The notes below the pieces were generated by a model that ran no database searches, had not been told where the DNA came from, and saw only the letters and a program-made list of their open reading frames with translations. The position numbers and the translations under genes are program-made. Below, in pieces: positions 45,901 to 52,480 of a stretch of 64,000 nucleotides of DNA (position 1 is its first letter; every line of letters begins with the position of its first letter). Origin of the DNA: Lachnospiraceae bacterium (lineage in GTDB: Bacteria; Bacillota; Clostridia; Lachnospirales; Lachnospiraceae); assembly GCA_017527205.1 (NCBI GenBank), contig JAFXQK010000005.1:65180-129179 (forward strand), given 5' to 3'.

Positions 45901-46190
45901 AGGAGATCGAAGAGCAGTATGCGGAGAAGGAGAGAAAGAACAAGGATCTTCTGATCAAGTCTCAGCAGAAGGTCGACGATCTGCGTCAGCAGCTGGACGA
46001 TGCATCTACTTCCTGGAAGGAAGCAGAAAAGCGTCTTTCCGCAGTCGAAGAAGAGAGAGAGAAGGCACTGGAGCAGGCGAGAGTCGCTCAGGAAAAGGCA
46101 GATGCCACGACCCTTACCCAATTTCTCTTCTCATCGCGTAAGGCGAAGAAATTCAAAAATGATAACAACAGAAATGAGGACAATAAGTAA
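42966..46190 (+). CDS. DUF2357-type McrB partner fused to a very long coiled coil
   Basis: 1074 residues. Residues 1 to about 330 resemble the DUF2357 domain found in McrC-type partners of McrB ATPases; the clearest match is P-T-H-I-L-N-V, then E-T-Y-D-L-Y-E-N-R-F near residues 115-135. In defence systems a PD-(D/E)XK nuclease follows; none is seen here. Instead residues about 345-1050 are an almost unbroken A/E/K/Q-rich coiled coil. Residues about 679-838 have 11-residue (hendecad) periodicity based on A-E-T-E-E-N-A-K-K-Q-I. There is no signal peptide or membrane helix, so it is cytoplasmic and probably docks to the ATPase encoded just upstream. Confidence 0.8.
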   Translation: MADYTINDLYLKYVNKIGSTLERDRYFQYLFEMIQAGSNVLQQNHQIMHKVVDEAWLTAIEDVLDDINVIIEKPRRYITTKEEVVPVALAKKITADSVRHLSMNTQYIASSENGDIQPTHILNVSVDETYDLYENRFIYHLIQRLVTFIDKRTDLIFWSTGDETQDSLMYETKIDDAYEEINYKIEMTIKNRQSFVENDSDNMNLFMRIDRVRRLVMALKNSSFCDLMAGCAKVRSPIQRTNLIMKDPHYRACYSLWQFLENYDDIGYSIEVRNSSLEFDEEYLFQMYTNLITNYAVFKSLLESDKRDVEEVLSEKRRKIKPKFIKKIQEEIVTDYNIEDVEIRKVIIEEVTQAQLDAEAALEVEKEERAKAEKALEDMDAQMIELQQQVTELMMQKQAAEVRAQEEEQAKEAALQQASELEAAKNAAEEAKAAAEAEIETTKQAAEAELAETKQKAEEELAETKQKAEAELAEAKKQADEEIQKLNEQIAEEKKQAEEAKQKADDELAAVNEKLEETTKRAEELLAEGNSLKQDKSTLQQEKAFLIEQSKFMEDDLNKKLAAKSEELEKAQKEAAETLEKTKTEAAEILEKAQKEAAEELEKTKAEAAETLAQTKREAVQLMSKTKQEADTKIAAAEATAKAQIEETKAAADARVAEAERTSKNLIAEAERKAEAQIKETEENAKKQVAEAEEAAKKQIVEIEETSKAKVDEAEKKLAETEENAKKQIAETEENAKKQIAEIEETSKAKVDEAEKKLAETEENAKKQIAETEETAKKQVTEAEENAKKQIAEIEETSKAKVDEAEKKLAETEENAKKQIAETEENAKKQIAETEEKANAKVAEIEETSKNKIAEIEAKAAAQIAEAEDIAKDQITEARVNAKVQISEVQDEAKKNLEAFKKEAEANLIKHLKDSEDQLAKVRKAAQEQIALSEKRGEDKVLLIRQEADTKISQMQAELDRHNAFMEQEVSEKVSERIQEIEEQYAEKERKNKDLLIKSQQKVDDLRQQLDDASTSWKEAEKRLSAVEEEREKALEQARVAQEKADATTLTQFLFSSRKAKKFKNDNNRNEDNK

Positions 46191-46195
46191 GTACC

Positions 46196-47164
46196 ATGCC
46201 AAAAAGCATCAAGAACATATTGCTTAAGCTGGTGAACGTGGTTTCCGTTCTTATTATCCTGGCTTCCATCGTGGCTTTGCTGAAGGTTGTATTGGCAAAG
46301 CCCGGTGAGGCACCGAACTTCTTTGGTTATTCCCTGTTTCGCGTTATGACGGGAAGCATGGAGCCGACCATACCAACGAACTCGTTAATCGTAGTTCAGA
46401 GAACGGACACGCAGCAATTGGCTGAAGGCGATATTATCACCTTTTATTCCAGGGATCCTTCCTTAATGGGGGAGCCCAACACACACCGCATCATCCGCTT
46501 TGAACAAGAGGGGGAAAAACGCCTCATCTATACAAAGGGAGATGCAAACAACATTGAGGATCATTATGCAGTTCACGAGGAGGACGTTATCGGAAAGGTC
46601 GTTTATTCCTCGGAAAAAATCGGTAATTTTGTAAGGTTAGTTTCCAATCCTATTGTTTTTATTCCGCTGATCGTTATTCCATTGGCAATTATGTTGCTGA
46701 GGAGCCTCTATGATGGCTTTGTTGCAGCGAAGAATCTGGCAAAGGAAGAAGAGGAAGCGGCAGTCCGGGAAGCATTGGCAGAGCTTCGTGAGAAGCGGAA
46801 GGCAGCTGGACTGGCAACCGGCACTGCCGAGAAGAACGCTGGAGTAAAGAATTCCGGAGAGGAGCTAACAACTGACGGATCGTTGGGGGATGACATTAAA
46901 ACGACCAAACAGGTCAACGAAGCGGACGCGGCGACGAGTATTGAGCAGACCGTAGTAAACGAAAAGCGAATTGTTGCTAGTGAAATTCAAATTGTTACAA
47001 ACGAGAAGCAAAGTATCACAAGTGGTTACAGAAAAGCGGCTGAGGCGAATGTGGGGGATAAAGTCTTGGTGACGGCTGACCAAAGGCAATGGAGAGAGCG
47101 GTACGGAGTACGGCAAAGAAGCCTGAAACGAAAGCGGTTGCACGGAGGTAAGTGGACCAGATAA
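46196..47164 (+). CDS. SipW-like (ER-type) signal peptidase I, copy 2, with long hydrophilic tail
   Basis: 322 residues, 5 bases after the previous stop. TM1 is at about 8-32. Catalytic Ser54 is in M-T-G-S-M-E-P-T and His97 in N-T-H-R-I, with T-K-G-D-A-N-N after it, again the Ser/His class. TM2 is at about 152-178. The remaining 140 residues begin with an Ala/Glu-rich helix and continue as a disordered T/N/E-rich tail ending in a basic cluster. It differs clearly from copy 1, so it is not a recent duplicate; each may serve a different set of substrates. Confidence 0.88.
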   Translation: MPKSIKNILLKLVNVVSVLIILASIVALLKVVLAKPGEAPNFFGYSLFRVMTGSMEPTIPTNSLIVVQRTDTQQLAEGDIITFYSRDPSLMGEPNTHRIIRFEQEGEKRLIYTKGDANNIEDHYAVHEEDVIGKVVYSSEKIGNFVRLVSNPIVFIPLIVIPLAIMLLRSLYDGFVAAKNLAKEEEEAAVREALAELREKRKAAGLATGTAEKNAGVKNSGEELTTDGSLGDDIKTTKQVNEADAATSIEQTVVNEKRIVASEIQIVTNEKQSITSGYRKAAEANVGDKVLVTADQRQWRERYGVRQRSLKRKRLHGGKWTR

Positions 47165-47195
47165 CGGCAGACAGCCAAAGAAAAGGAGAAGGTAA

Positions 47196-47873
47196 ATGGC
47201 AGCATTAAAGATTAAGACAGGTACGAAGCTACGAATGGCATACGATGCTGAACTTGGTAAAGAGCCGAATTTCAACATGGTATGTACCTTTAATAAGTCG
47301 CTCAACGAATCAGCATTCCTTATTTCCATTCCTGTCGTGAATGGAAAGGCATTGGAGGTTGATGAGACCCAGAAGCTCTTGATTCAATATGGCAGCGGAA
47401 ATGATGCCATGATCTTTGCGGGATTCGTAGATGACACCGTAAAGGAAGGTGTCAGACGCTATTGGAAGATCAGACGAGTTTCCGAACAGAGACAGTTCTT
47501 CCAGCGTGCTGACGAACGTGTTAAGGTTACGCTTCGCGTGGAATACAGTCAGGATACCTGGGCGCTCGACGAAAACGGAGAGATCCCGAAGGAAGACGGC
47601 ATGAGTCTCGACGTATCTGCCGGTGGTGCCGCTATCTTCATGAACCGTCGCTTCGACGTCGGCGAAATCGTAGAATTAAACCTTCCTCGCGTCGGAACCA
47701 GCGAAAGAGGACAGGCGTTGACCGAAATAGGCAATGTCTGCTGGGTGCGTGAAGCTCCTAAGGGCAGCATGTACAGACTGCTTTGTGGTCTCCAGTTCAG
47801 ATTTGGCGATCCCGCCGAGAAGGAACAGCTCCAGGGCTACCTTGCTAACGTTAAGGAGAAATATAAACTTTAA
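47196..47873 (+). CDS. PilZ-domain cyclic-di-GMP receptor
   Basis: 225 residues, ribosome site AAAGGAG. An N-terminal YcgR-like beta domain (about 1-98) is followed by a PilZ domain (about 100-215). The c-di-GMP-binding motif R-x-x-x-R is at residues 104-108 and D-V-S-A-G-G at 139-144. PilZ proteins change the activity of a partner when c-di-GMP rises, typically at the switch to sessile life. Sitting between the second signal peptidase and a membrane family member, it probably couples this surface system to c-di-GMP. Confidence 0.9.
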   Translation: MAALKIKTGTKLRMAYDAELGKEPNFNMVCTFNKSLNESAFLISIPVVNGKALEVDETQKLLIQYGSGNDAMIFAGFVDDTVKEGVRRYWKIRRVSEQRQFFQRADERVKVTLRVEYSQDTWALDENGEIPKEDGMSLDVSAGGAAIFMNRRFDVGEIVELNLPRVGTSERGQALTEIGNVCWVREAPKGSMYRLLCGLQFRFGDPAEKEQLQGYLANVKEKYKL

Positions 47874-47891
47874 AGCAAAGGAATCAAAATA

Positions 47892-48884
47892 GTGAAACTA
47901 GACAAGTTACCTGAAGAACAAGAGAATAACGGAAAAAAGCCGCGCAAGGCTAAGGGCCAGGTCGTTCGTATCGAAAAGCTCGAGAAAATTCTTGCGGAGA
48001 ACGGCGACGACATTTCTGATGATGCCATCGTCAGCATGTACCTGCCGGGCAGACGCGTTAAGCGTCTCGGTGCGGCTTTGCTTCGATTGGACAAAATGAA
48101 AATCGCGCTGATTTTCTTGGTTCTTTTTATAGCGCTATTATTTGTCATGGCATTCATGCAGGAAAAAATGGGTAACTTTACGATCAACCTGAATAGACTG
48201 GAACTATATCGAAGGGGAATTGCCATTGATGACAAGGGTACCTTCGATGACCCGACGGCAAGACTTACCGTAAAGATGGTCGAGGATGCAACGAACATCA
48301 CGATTACTGATCTACCGGACGACCTTGATGAATATGACGGTAACCATAACGGCTATAATTACATGGCCTATACCTATTATGTAAGAAATGCCGGGAAGGA
48401 AGACGTAAAATATGTTGCGAGAGTTCGCCTGGATGCCTGCGCAAAGGGCGCGGAGCAAGCCGTCCGTATCGCCGTCTGGAGAAATGGAAAACGAACCGTT
48501 TATGCGGCTCCGGCAGCTGACAATGGCCCGGAGGATGGATGCGTAAGCTTCGAAAGCAAAAAGATCGTCTGCTCCTATGAGGAGCCTGATTTCCTCGTTG
48601 GTAATGTTGACAAGTATACCATCGTTATCTGGATGGAGGGAGAGGATCCCGAGTGCGTTGACTCCATCGTCGGCGGAAGCGTCCAGTTTAGCATGACGAT
48701 TGACGCCATGGATCACGACAATACGAGCCTGTGGGCAAAGTTCGTACAGGATATCAAGGATACCCTGACGGGCGACAAGCCGATCAGCGCGGCAGGTACG
48801 GTTGCACCAGATTATTACAATGCCGGTGAAGTTACTTGGGAGAATCGAAGAAACAAAGATAACATGGCAATCCAGGAAGACTAG
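47892..48884 (+). CDS. Membrane-anchored member E of the surface family
   Basis: 330 residues, GTG start 18 bases after the PilZ stop. A cytoplasmic N-terminus of about 68 residues (charged, with a helical segment E-K-L-E-K-I-L-A-E-N) precedes one transmembrane helix (about 70-89). The rest is outside and carries W-M-E-G-E-D-P-E-C, the family C-terminal motif, near residue 252. The A-W-F cleavage region is absent (G-N-F-T-I-N instead), so it probably stays in the membrane as an anchor. The long cytoplasmic part could meet the PilZ protein or the ATPase. Confidence 0.78.
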   Translation: MKLDKLPEEQENNGKKPRKAKGQVVRIEKLEKILAENGDDISDDAIVSMYLPGRRVKRLGAALLRLDKMKIALIFLVLFIALLFVMAFMQEKMGNFTINLNRLELYRRGIAIDDKGTFDDPTARLTVKMVEDATNITITDLPDDLDEYDGNHNGYNYMAYTYYVRNAGKEDVKYVARVRLDACAKGAEQAVRIAVWRNGKRTVYAAPAADNGPEDGCVSFESKKIVCSYEEPDFLVGNVDKYTIVIWMEGEDPECVDSIVGGSVQFSMTIDAMDHDNTSLWAKFVQDIKDTLTGDKPISAAGTVAPDYYNAGEVTWENRRNKDNMAIQED

Positions 48885-48938
48885 GATTTGCAGTACTTTC
48901 AAGGAAACTGATACTTTATGAAATGACGAGCGGAAACG

Positions 48939-49014
48939 ATTTGCACAAATGCGGTTCCACTAATTCGTCATATTTTATAAAAAAACGATTTACAGAGCTG
49001 AATATTTGTGCAAT
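48939..49014 (+). promoter_or_regulatory. Two oppositely oriented ATTTGCACAAAT-like sites
   Basis: ATTTGCACAAAT at 48939-48950 and its reverse complement (11 matching bases) at 49004-49014, about 78 and 14 bases before the -35 box of the next promoter. Each is itself a near-palindrome. They look like binding sites for one regulator; the protein is unknown. Confidence 0.5.
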
Positions 49015-49027
49015 TTTAGAAAAATAC

Positions 49028-49056
49028 TTGCAAAAAACTGTAAACTATTGTAAAAT
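49028..49056 (+). promoter_or_regulatory. Promoter of the major surface gene
   Basis: TTGCAA, 17-base spacer, TAAAAT. Transcription should begin near 49063, which leaves a leader of about 419 bases before the start codon at 49482. Confidence 0.8.
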
Positions 49057-49062
49057 AAAGTC

Positions 49063-49481
49063 GATATATAAAATAGTTAAACAAAACAAAAGCTTGCGGG
49101 TGCAGACGTTTGTTTTGTTTCTGGTATTCTAAATAGGGAATATCAAAACACCTGGTACCTTCGATGGGCAACCATCGTTCGTATAACAATTGCATATTGG
49201 CCCTGTGTTCCAGATTCTACGAGAGAAGGCCCCTCCTATTAAGAGATAATATCCTCACCGGCGGGTGAAGGAAAATACTCTTTTAACCGGGCCCGGTGGG
49301 AGTATGATCTGTTAACAGGACGGATCCGAACGAGTGTATCGGAACGTAAGGGCGACGAAGAAGCGAATGATCAGCGCTCCTTCGAAAGGAGAGGACCTCA
49401 TAGAGCTCCGATCCCGAGTGATCAACTGTCGACCGCGACAGAGAAAACTGAAGCGGAATACTCAAAAAGGAGGAACATATT
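49063..49481 (+). promoter_or_regulatory. Long structured 5' leader RNA
   Basis: No gene fits here, but stable hairpins recur. They are a 12-base-pair A/T stem near the 5' end (49079-49090 with 49109-49120), a GCAA-tetraloop hairpin (49162-49177), a stem ATACTC/GAGTAT enclosing a C/G palindrome (49275-49305), TCCGA/TCGGA (49325-49343), CTCCTT/AAGGAG (49377-49391) and CTGTCG/CGACAG (49426-49441). A strong AAGGAGG precedes the ATG. I found no match to c-di-GMP-I/II or other riboswitch consensus sequences I know. It could be a riboswitch, a stabilising leader for a highly expressed mRNA, or a protein-binding leader. Confidence 0.65.
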
Positions 49482-50582
49482 ATGACAGTTAAAACATTAA
49501 GAAGGCAACTCGCGGCGGCAATCGCCATGACGTTGGTATCAACAGTTGCATTAGGAAGCAGCACTTATGCATGGTTTACCATGAATAAGCAGGTTAGTGT
49601 TACTGGTATGACGATGAAGACAACTGTATCCGGCAACTTGCTTATCAGTGACAACAATGTTGAAGCTGATTACTCAACGGAACAGCTGACTCAAACCCGT
49701 GCTGCACTACTTGAACCCGTATCATCTATTTCTGGAGCAGATGGATCATTTTGGTTCACTACTCATGCATTAGGTAATGGTGACGCAGTAGATGATGCAA
49801 GTTATATTGCTTATGATGAAAACACTGCACTTACAGGAATTGCTAAAGATTTAATCACAAATGGCGATTCGACAACAGCAGGAACACATCCTGCTACTAC
49901 TGGTGCTGGTAAAGCAGCGTATGCACTTGCTTTTAATAATGGTTCTGGCAGTTATCAGATTTCTACCCACTCAGCAACTGCCGATGTGATGGAAAATGCG
50001 TATGGATATGTAGATTATGTTTTTTACCTGAAGGCAACAGGCGATGGTGATGATACTTTAATTAAGCTAACTAATCTTAACCTGCTTAAACCGTCTGATA
50101 CAGCAATTAATAATACTGGGAAAACAACAGGTATTGATGCAGATAGAGCTTGGAGAGTTGCTGTTTTTTGCTCTGAACTTAGTGGTGCTGCGAATCAGGG
50201 CTTAGGCTTAACTTCAGCTGTACAGGCTAGCAATGCGACTACGGCGAATTTAAAAGCCATTCTTACTTTGGCTGACGCCGCGAATCATTCAGGAAATAAG
50301 GCAATTGCAAGTAATGCTGCACCGGTTGCTCTTGATCCAATTGCTTCTTATAACACTTGGAGTGACGCTACAAATACTAATATTGGAACAGTTGCTAATG
50401 GTACTACTAAATATTTCAAGGTTACGCTTCGTCTCTGGCTTGAGGGCGAGGATACAACTTGTAACTCAACCACTTATGCGCAACTTACTGATGTATATTC
50501 ACTTAGTGCTAAGTTCGATCTCACACATAATGGTGAAGGCGGTGTTGCTGCTGTTACTGCGATCGGTTCTGTTGCTCCGTAA
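49482..50582 (+). CDS. Probable major SipW-type surface subunit F
   Basis: 366 residues. A classic signal peptide (about 1-31) ends S-S-T-Y-A-W-F-T-M with almost no cytoplasmic tail. The body is rich in T, A, N, S and G, as in abundant surface fibre proteins. The family motifs are L-E-P-V-S-S near residue 76 and W-L-E-G-E-D-T-T-C near residue 319. It has its own promoter, a long structured leader, a very strong ribosome site and its own terminator. Its third codon positions are more A/T-rich than those of upstream genes. These points suggest the highly expressed main structural protein of the system. Confidence 0.82.
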   Translation: MTVKTLRRQLAAAIAMTLVSTVALGSSTYAWFTMNKQVSVTGMTMKTTVSGNLLISDNNVEADYSTEQLTQTRAALLEPVSSISGADGSFWFTTHALGNGDAVDDASYIAYDENTALTGIAKDLITNGDSTTAGTHPATTGAGKAAYALAFNNGSGSYQISTHSATADVMENAYGYVDYVFYLKATGDGDDTLIKLTNLNLLKPSDTAINNTGKTTGIDADRAWRVAVFCSELSGAANQGLGLTSAVQASNATTANLKAILTLADAANHSGNKAIASNAAPVALDPIASYNTWSDATNTNIGTVANGTTKYFKVTLRLWLEGEDTTCNSTTYAQLTDVYSLSAKFDLTHNGEGGVAAVTAIGSVAP

Positions 50583-50633
50583 TTCGCGCAAAATAATTTT
50601 GTCTTTGTCATCGTGAAAAAGTGTGAACTATCC

Positions 50634-50661
50634 ATCCCCCTCCGCGTGAGGGGGATTTTTG
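50634..50661 (+). terminator. Intrinsic terminator
   Basis: ATCCCCCT / AGGGGGAT stem, 7-base loop, five T. It ends the major surface gene. Confidence 0.92.
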
Positions 50662-50819
50662 CTTTCTAAAATAAATGAAATAACTAGTTTGAGTACTCTA
50701 GGATCGCTTATTAATATTCACTTTTTTGTATTGCATATAAAGATTTATGTTTTATAGATTGATAAAAACATAATTAAGAACAATGACATAATATTACCAA
50801 CGAAATTGACTGGGATGCA

Positions 50820-50828
50820 TGGTATAAT
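50820..50828 (+). promoter_or_regulatory. Extended -10 element
   Basis: TGGTATAAT without a clear -35 box, 70 bases before the broken Memo copy. The rest of 50662-50898 is AT-rich and shows nothing else. Confidence 0.45.
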
Positions 50829-50898
50829 CTTATGGAGAAAGTTAGTCAAACATAGATATGAATGTTTATGCAAGAAAGCATACAAGGGAGAATAGATC

Positions 50899-51485
50899 AT
50901 GGGAGTTGTAGCTGCATTTATAGTTCCGCGTCCACCTTTGATTCTTCATGAGGTTGGGAAGAGACTAGGAAGAGCAGATTCAAGAGACAAGGGATGCGTT
51001 TTTTCGAGGTAGGTAGAGAAATAGCGAAAATTCGTCCCAATACCATTGTGATTTCCAGTCCGCATGCAACTATGTATGCGGATTATTTTCTTGTTTCTCC
51101 AGGGGAGAGGGCTACAGAGTCTTTTCGGGATTTTCGTGCTCCGGAGGTTGTACTCGAAGAGGAGTATGACGCGGAATTCGTGGAGACCATGGAGCGTTTT
51201 GCGAAAAAGAAGAATTATCCTCTGGGAACGGAAGGGGAAAGGGATCCTAGCCTCGATCATGGAACGATGGTGCCATTATACTTTATCCGAAAACATTATG
51301 GAGGAGTTAAGATTGTTCGTATCGGATCATCAGGGCTTCCGCTTTATGAGCATTATCGCGTTGGGACGCTAATCCAAAAAGTAGTAGAGTATTTGAGTAG
51401 GCGTATTGTTTATATTGCCAGCGGCGATTTGTCGGATAAGTATGTTTATACGGGAGATTGCAGAAAAACCTTAATAGGGAAGTGA
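50899..51485 (+). pseudogene. Broken duplicate of the Memo-AMMECR1/AmrS genes
   Basis: The first 530 bases match the start of the intact gene at 52481 closely. Two single-base insertions (between about 50945 and 50992) shift the frame, and the original frame stops near 51008. The second part can be read from 50994 (R-F-F-E-V-G-R-E-I-A-K). At about 51437 the match to Memo stops at S-G-D-L-S, and the sequence continues as K-Y-V-Y-T-G-D-C, the last residues of the radical-SAM gene (K-Y-V-Y-T-G-N-C). So the copy once held the whole gene pair and lost everything between. The stop codon of the radical-SAM gene is changed, and reading runs to 51485. No active product is expected. Confidence 0.85.
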
Positions 51486-51759
51486 AGCGAAATGCAAAGC
51501 GTTTTCCTGATCAAGCCTTGACATTTATTGTGATTTGCGATATCTCTACCATATCGGACATCTTTCTTGGATGTCCTTCTATTGATAACTTTGGCGATTC
51601 AGCCAGTTTTCCCGTTTGAATTTGGGATTTTTAAATGGGACAATTATGCCTTTGTATGGTTTTGCGTGATGAAAGAAGGCATAAAATGGGTCATGTTTTT
51701 ATGGGCGTTATGTCAGGTTCTTTCGATATATGAATTTGGTAAAGATGGAGGTAAAATGT
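51486..51759 (+). other. Spacer without supported gene
   Basis: Between the broken Memo copy and the toxin operator. It contains a 7-base-pair hairpin (GGACATC / GATGTCC near 51560-51580). An open stretch of 64 codons from a TTG at 51567 has no ribosome site or recognisable content. Confidence 0.5.
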
Positions 51760-51802
51760 GATAACATATTTGTTATTGACATGCAATAACAAATATGTTA
51801 TC
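51760..51802 (+). promoter_or_regulatory. Perfect 18-base inverted-repeat operator over a promoter
   Basis: The arms 51760-51777 and 51785-51802 are perfect reverse complements around a 7-base spacer. TTGACA (51776-51781) lies at the centre, with a weak -10 (TATCGT, 51799-51804). This is the layout of an autoregulated toxin-antitoxin promoter, and the likely repressor is the antitoxin at 52182, alone or with toxin. Confidence 0.85.
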
Positions 51803-51819
51803 GTATATATGAAAAGCAA

Positions 51820-52210
51820 ATGTATAAGATTGAGGTCTATGAAGAAGAAAATGGTTATAGTGAATTGGATAACTACCTTAGTGGATTGAAAGAAAAAGCA
51901 CAAAGTAACAAAGATGTGAGAGTGCTATTTAATAAAATTGTCGCATATATTGATATGTTGGCAGAGAAAGAAAACTATTATCGGGGAGCCTTATGTAAAG
52001 CATTTGGATGGAGAAATATGGGAATTAAGGCCATTATCTAATCGAATTTTGTTCGCGGGTTATGCAAATGGAACATTTGTTTTGTTGCATCAATTTGTGA
52101 AGAGAACCAAAAAGACTCCACATAGAGAAATCAAAAATGCCAAACAGGAATATCGGGATTATTTAAGGAGGAAGGGACAAAATGACCACATGGAACGAAT
52201 TAAGAAATAA
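51820..52210 (+). pseudogene. RelE/HigB (Gp49-like) toxin with a frameshift
   Basis: The N-terminal half reads M-Y-K-I-E-V-Y to Y-Y-R-G from 51820 and then runs into a stop at 52041. The C-terminal half continues one frame over as [17 protein letters not shown], a standard signature of phage-Gp49/RelE-type toxins, and ends at 52210. A single missing base near 51985-51992 explains it. Together they give about 129 residues, the normal size. The start lies about 9 bases after the predicted transcript start and lacks a ribosome site. The toxin is probably dead unless frameshifting or a sequencing error is involved. Confidence 0.82.
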
Positions 52211-52463
52211 ATTGAACATATCAGAGGAAGATGAAGCTTTAATTGCATTGGAGAGAGACTTGATTAGAACCCTTGTGGCGTTACGAGAGGAGCAAGGCAT
52301 GTCTCAGGCGGAATTGGCGTCCAAATGTGGCGTAAAGCAGCCAATGATCGCAAGAATGGAAAAGTCAATCCATTCTCCGCAAGTTGATAGCTTGTTAAAA
52401 GTTTTATTACAATTAGGCTATACTTTGAAAATAGTACCTCTTTCAGTGCAAGAAGAAATATAA
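52182..52463 (+). CDS. XRE-family antitoxin (HigA-like)
   Basis: 93 residues. A helix-turn-helix of the Cro/C1 type lies at about residues 28-80 ([12 protein letters not shown], then [10 protein letters not shown]). The start overlaps the end of the toxin frame by 29 bases and has AGGAGGAAGGG upstream, so the pair is translationally linked. It should neutralise the toxin and repress the operator at 51760. With the toxin broken it may persist as a simple repressor. Confidence 0.88.
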   Translation: MTTWNELRNKLNISEEDEALIALERDLIRTLVALREEQGMSQAELASKCGVKQPMIARMEKSIHSPQVDSLLKVLLQLGYTLKIVPLSVQEEI

Positions 52464-52480
52464 TGTTTGGGGGGAATGTC

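Noticed and set aside
44421..46121. Long minus-strand frame rich in Leu, Cys and Arg
   Set aside because: It is the antisense of the A/E/K coiled coil, whose codons leave the opposite strand free of stops. It has no start signals.
40925..46190. A classical McrBC restriction system against foreign DNA
   Set aside because: There is no nuclease motif and no DNA-binding domain, the ATPase is membrane-anchored, and all neighbours are secretion or surface genes. Defence remains possible but is less likely.
48923..49132. Short open frame of 69 codons
   Set aside because: It runs across the operator sites and promoter of the next gene and has no ribosome site.
49063..49481. A c-di-GMP-I or -II riboswitch in the leader
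   Set aside because: The PilZ context made this attractive, but the conserved core bases of either class are not present by eye. A covariance-model search would settle it.
51567..51761. Short hydrophobic open frame of 64 codons
   Set aside because: TTG start without a ribosome site, in a region of decayed sequence.
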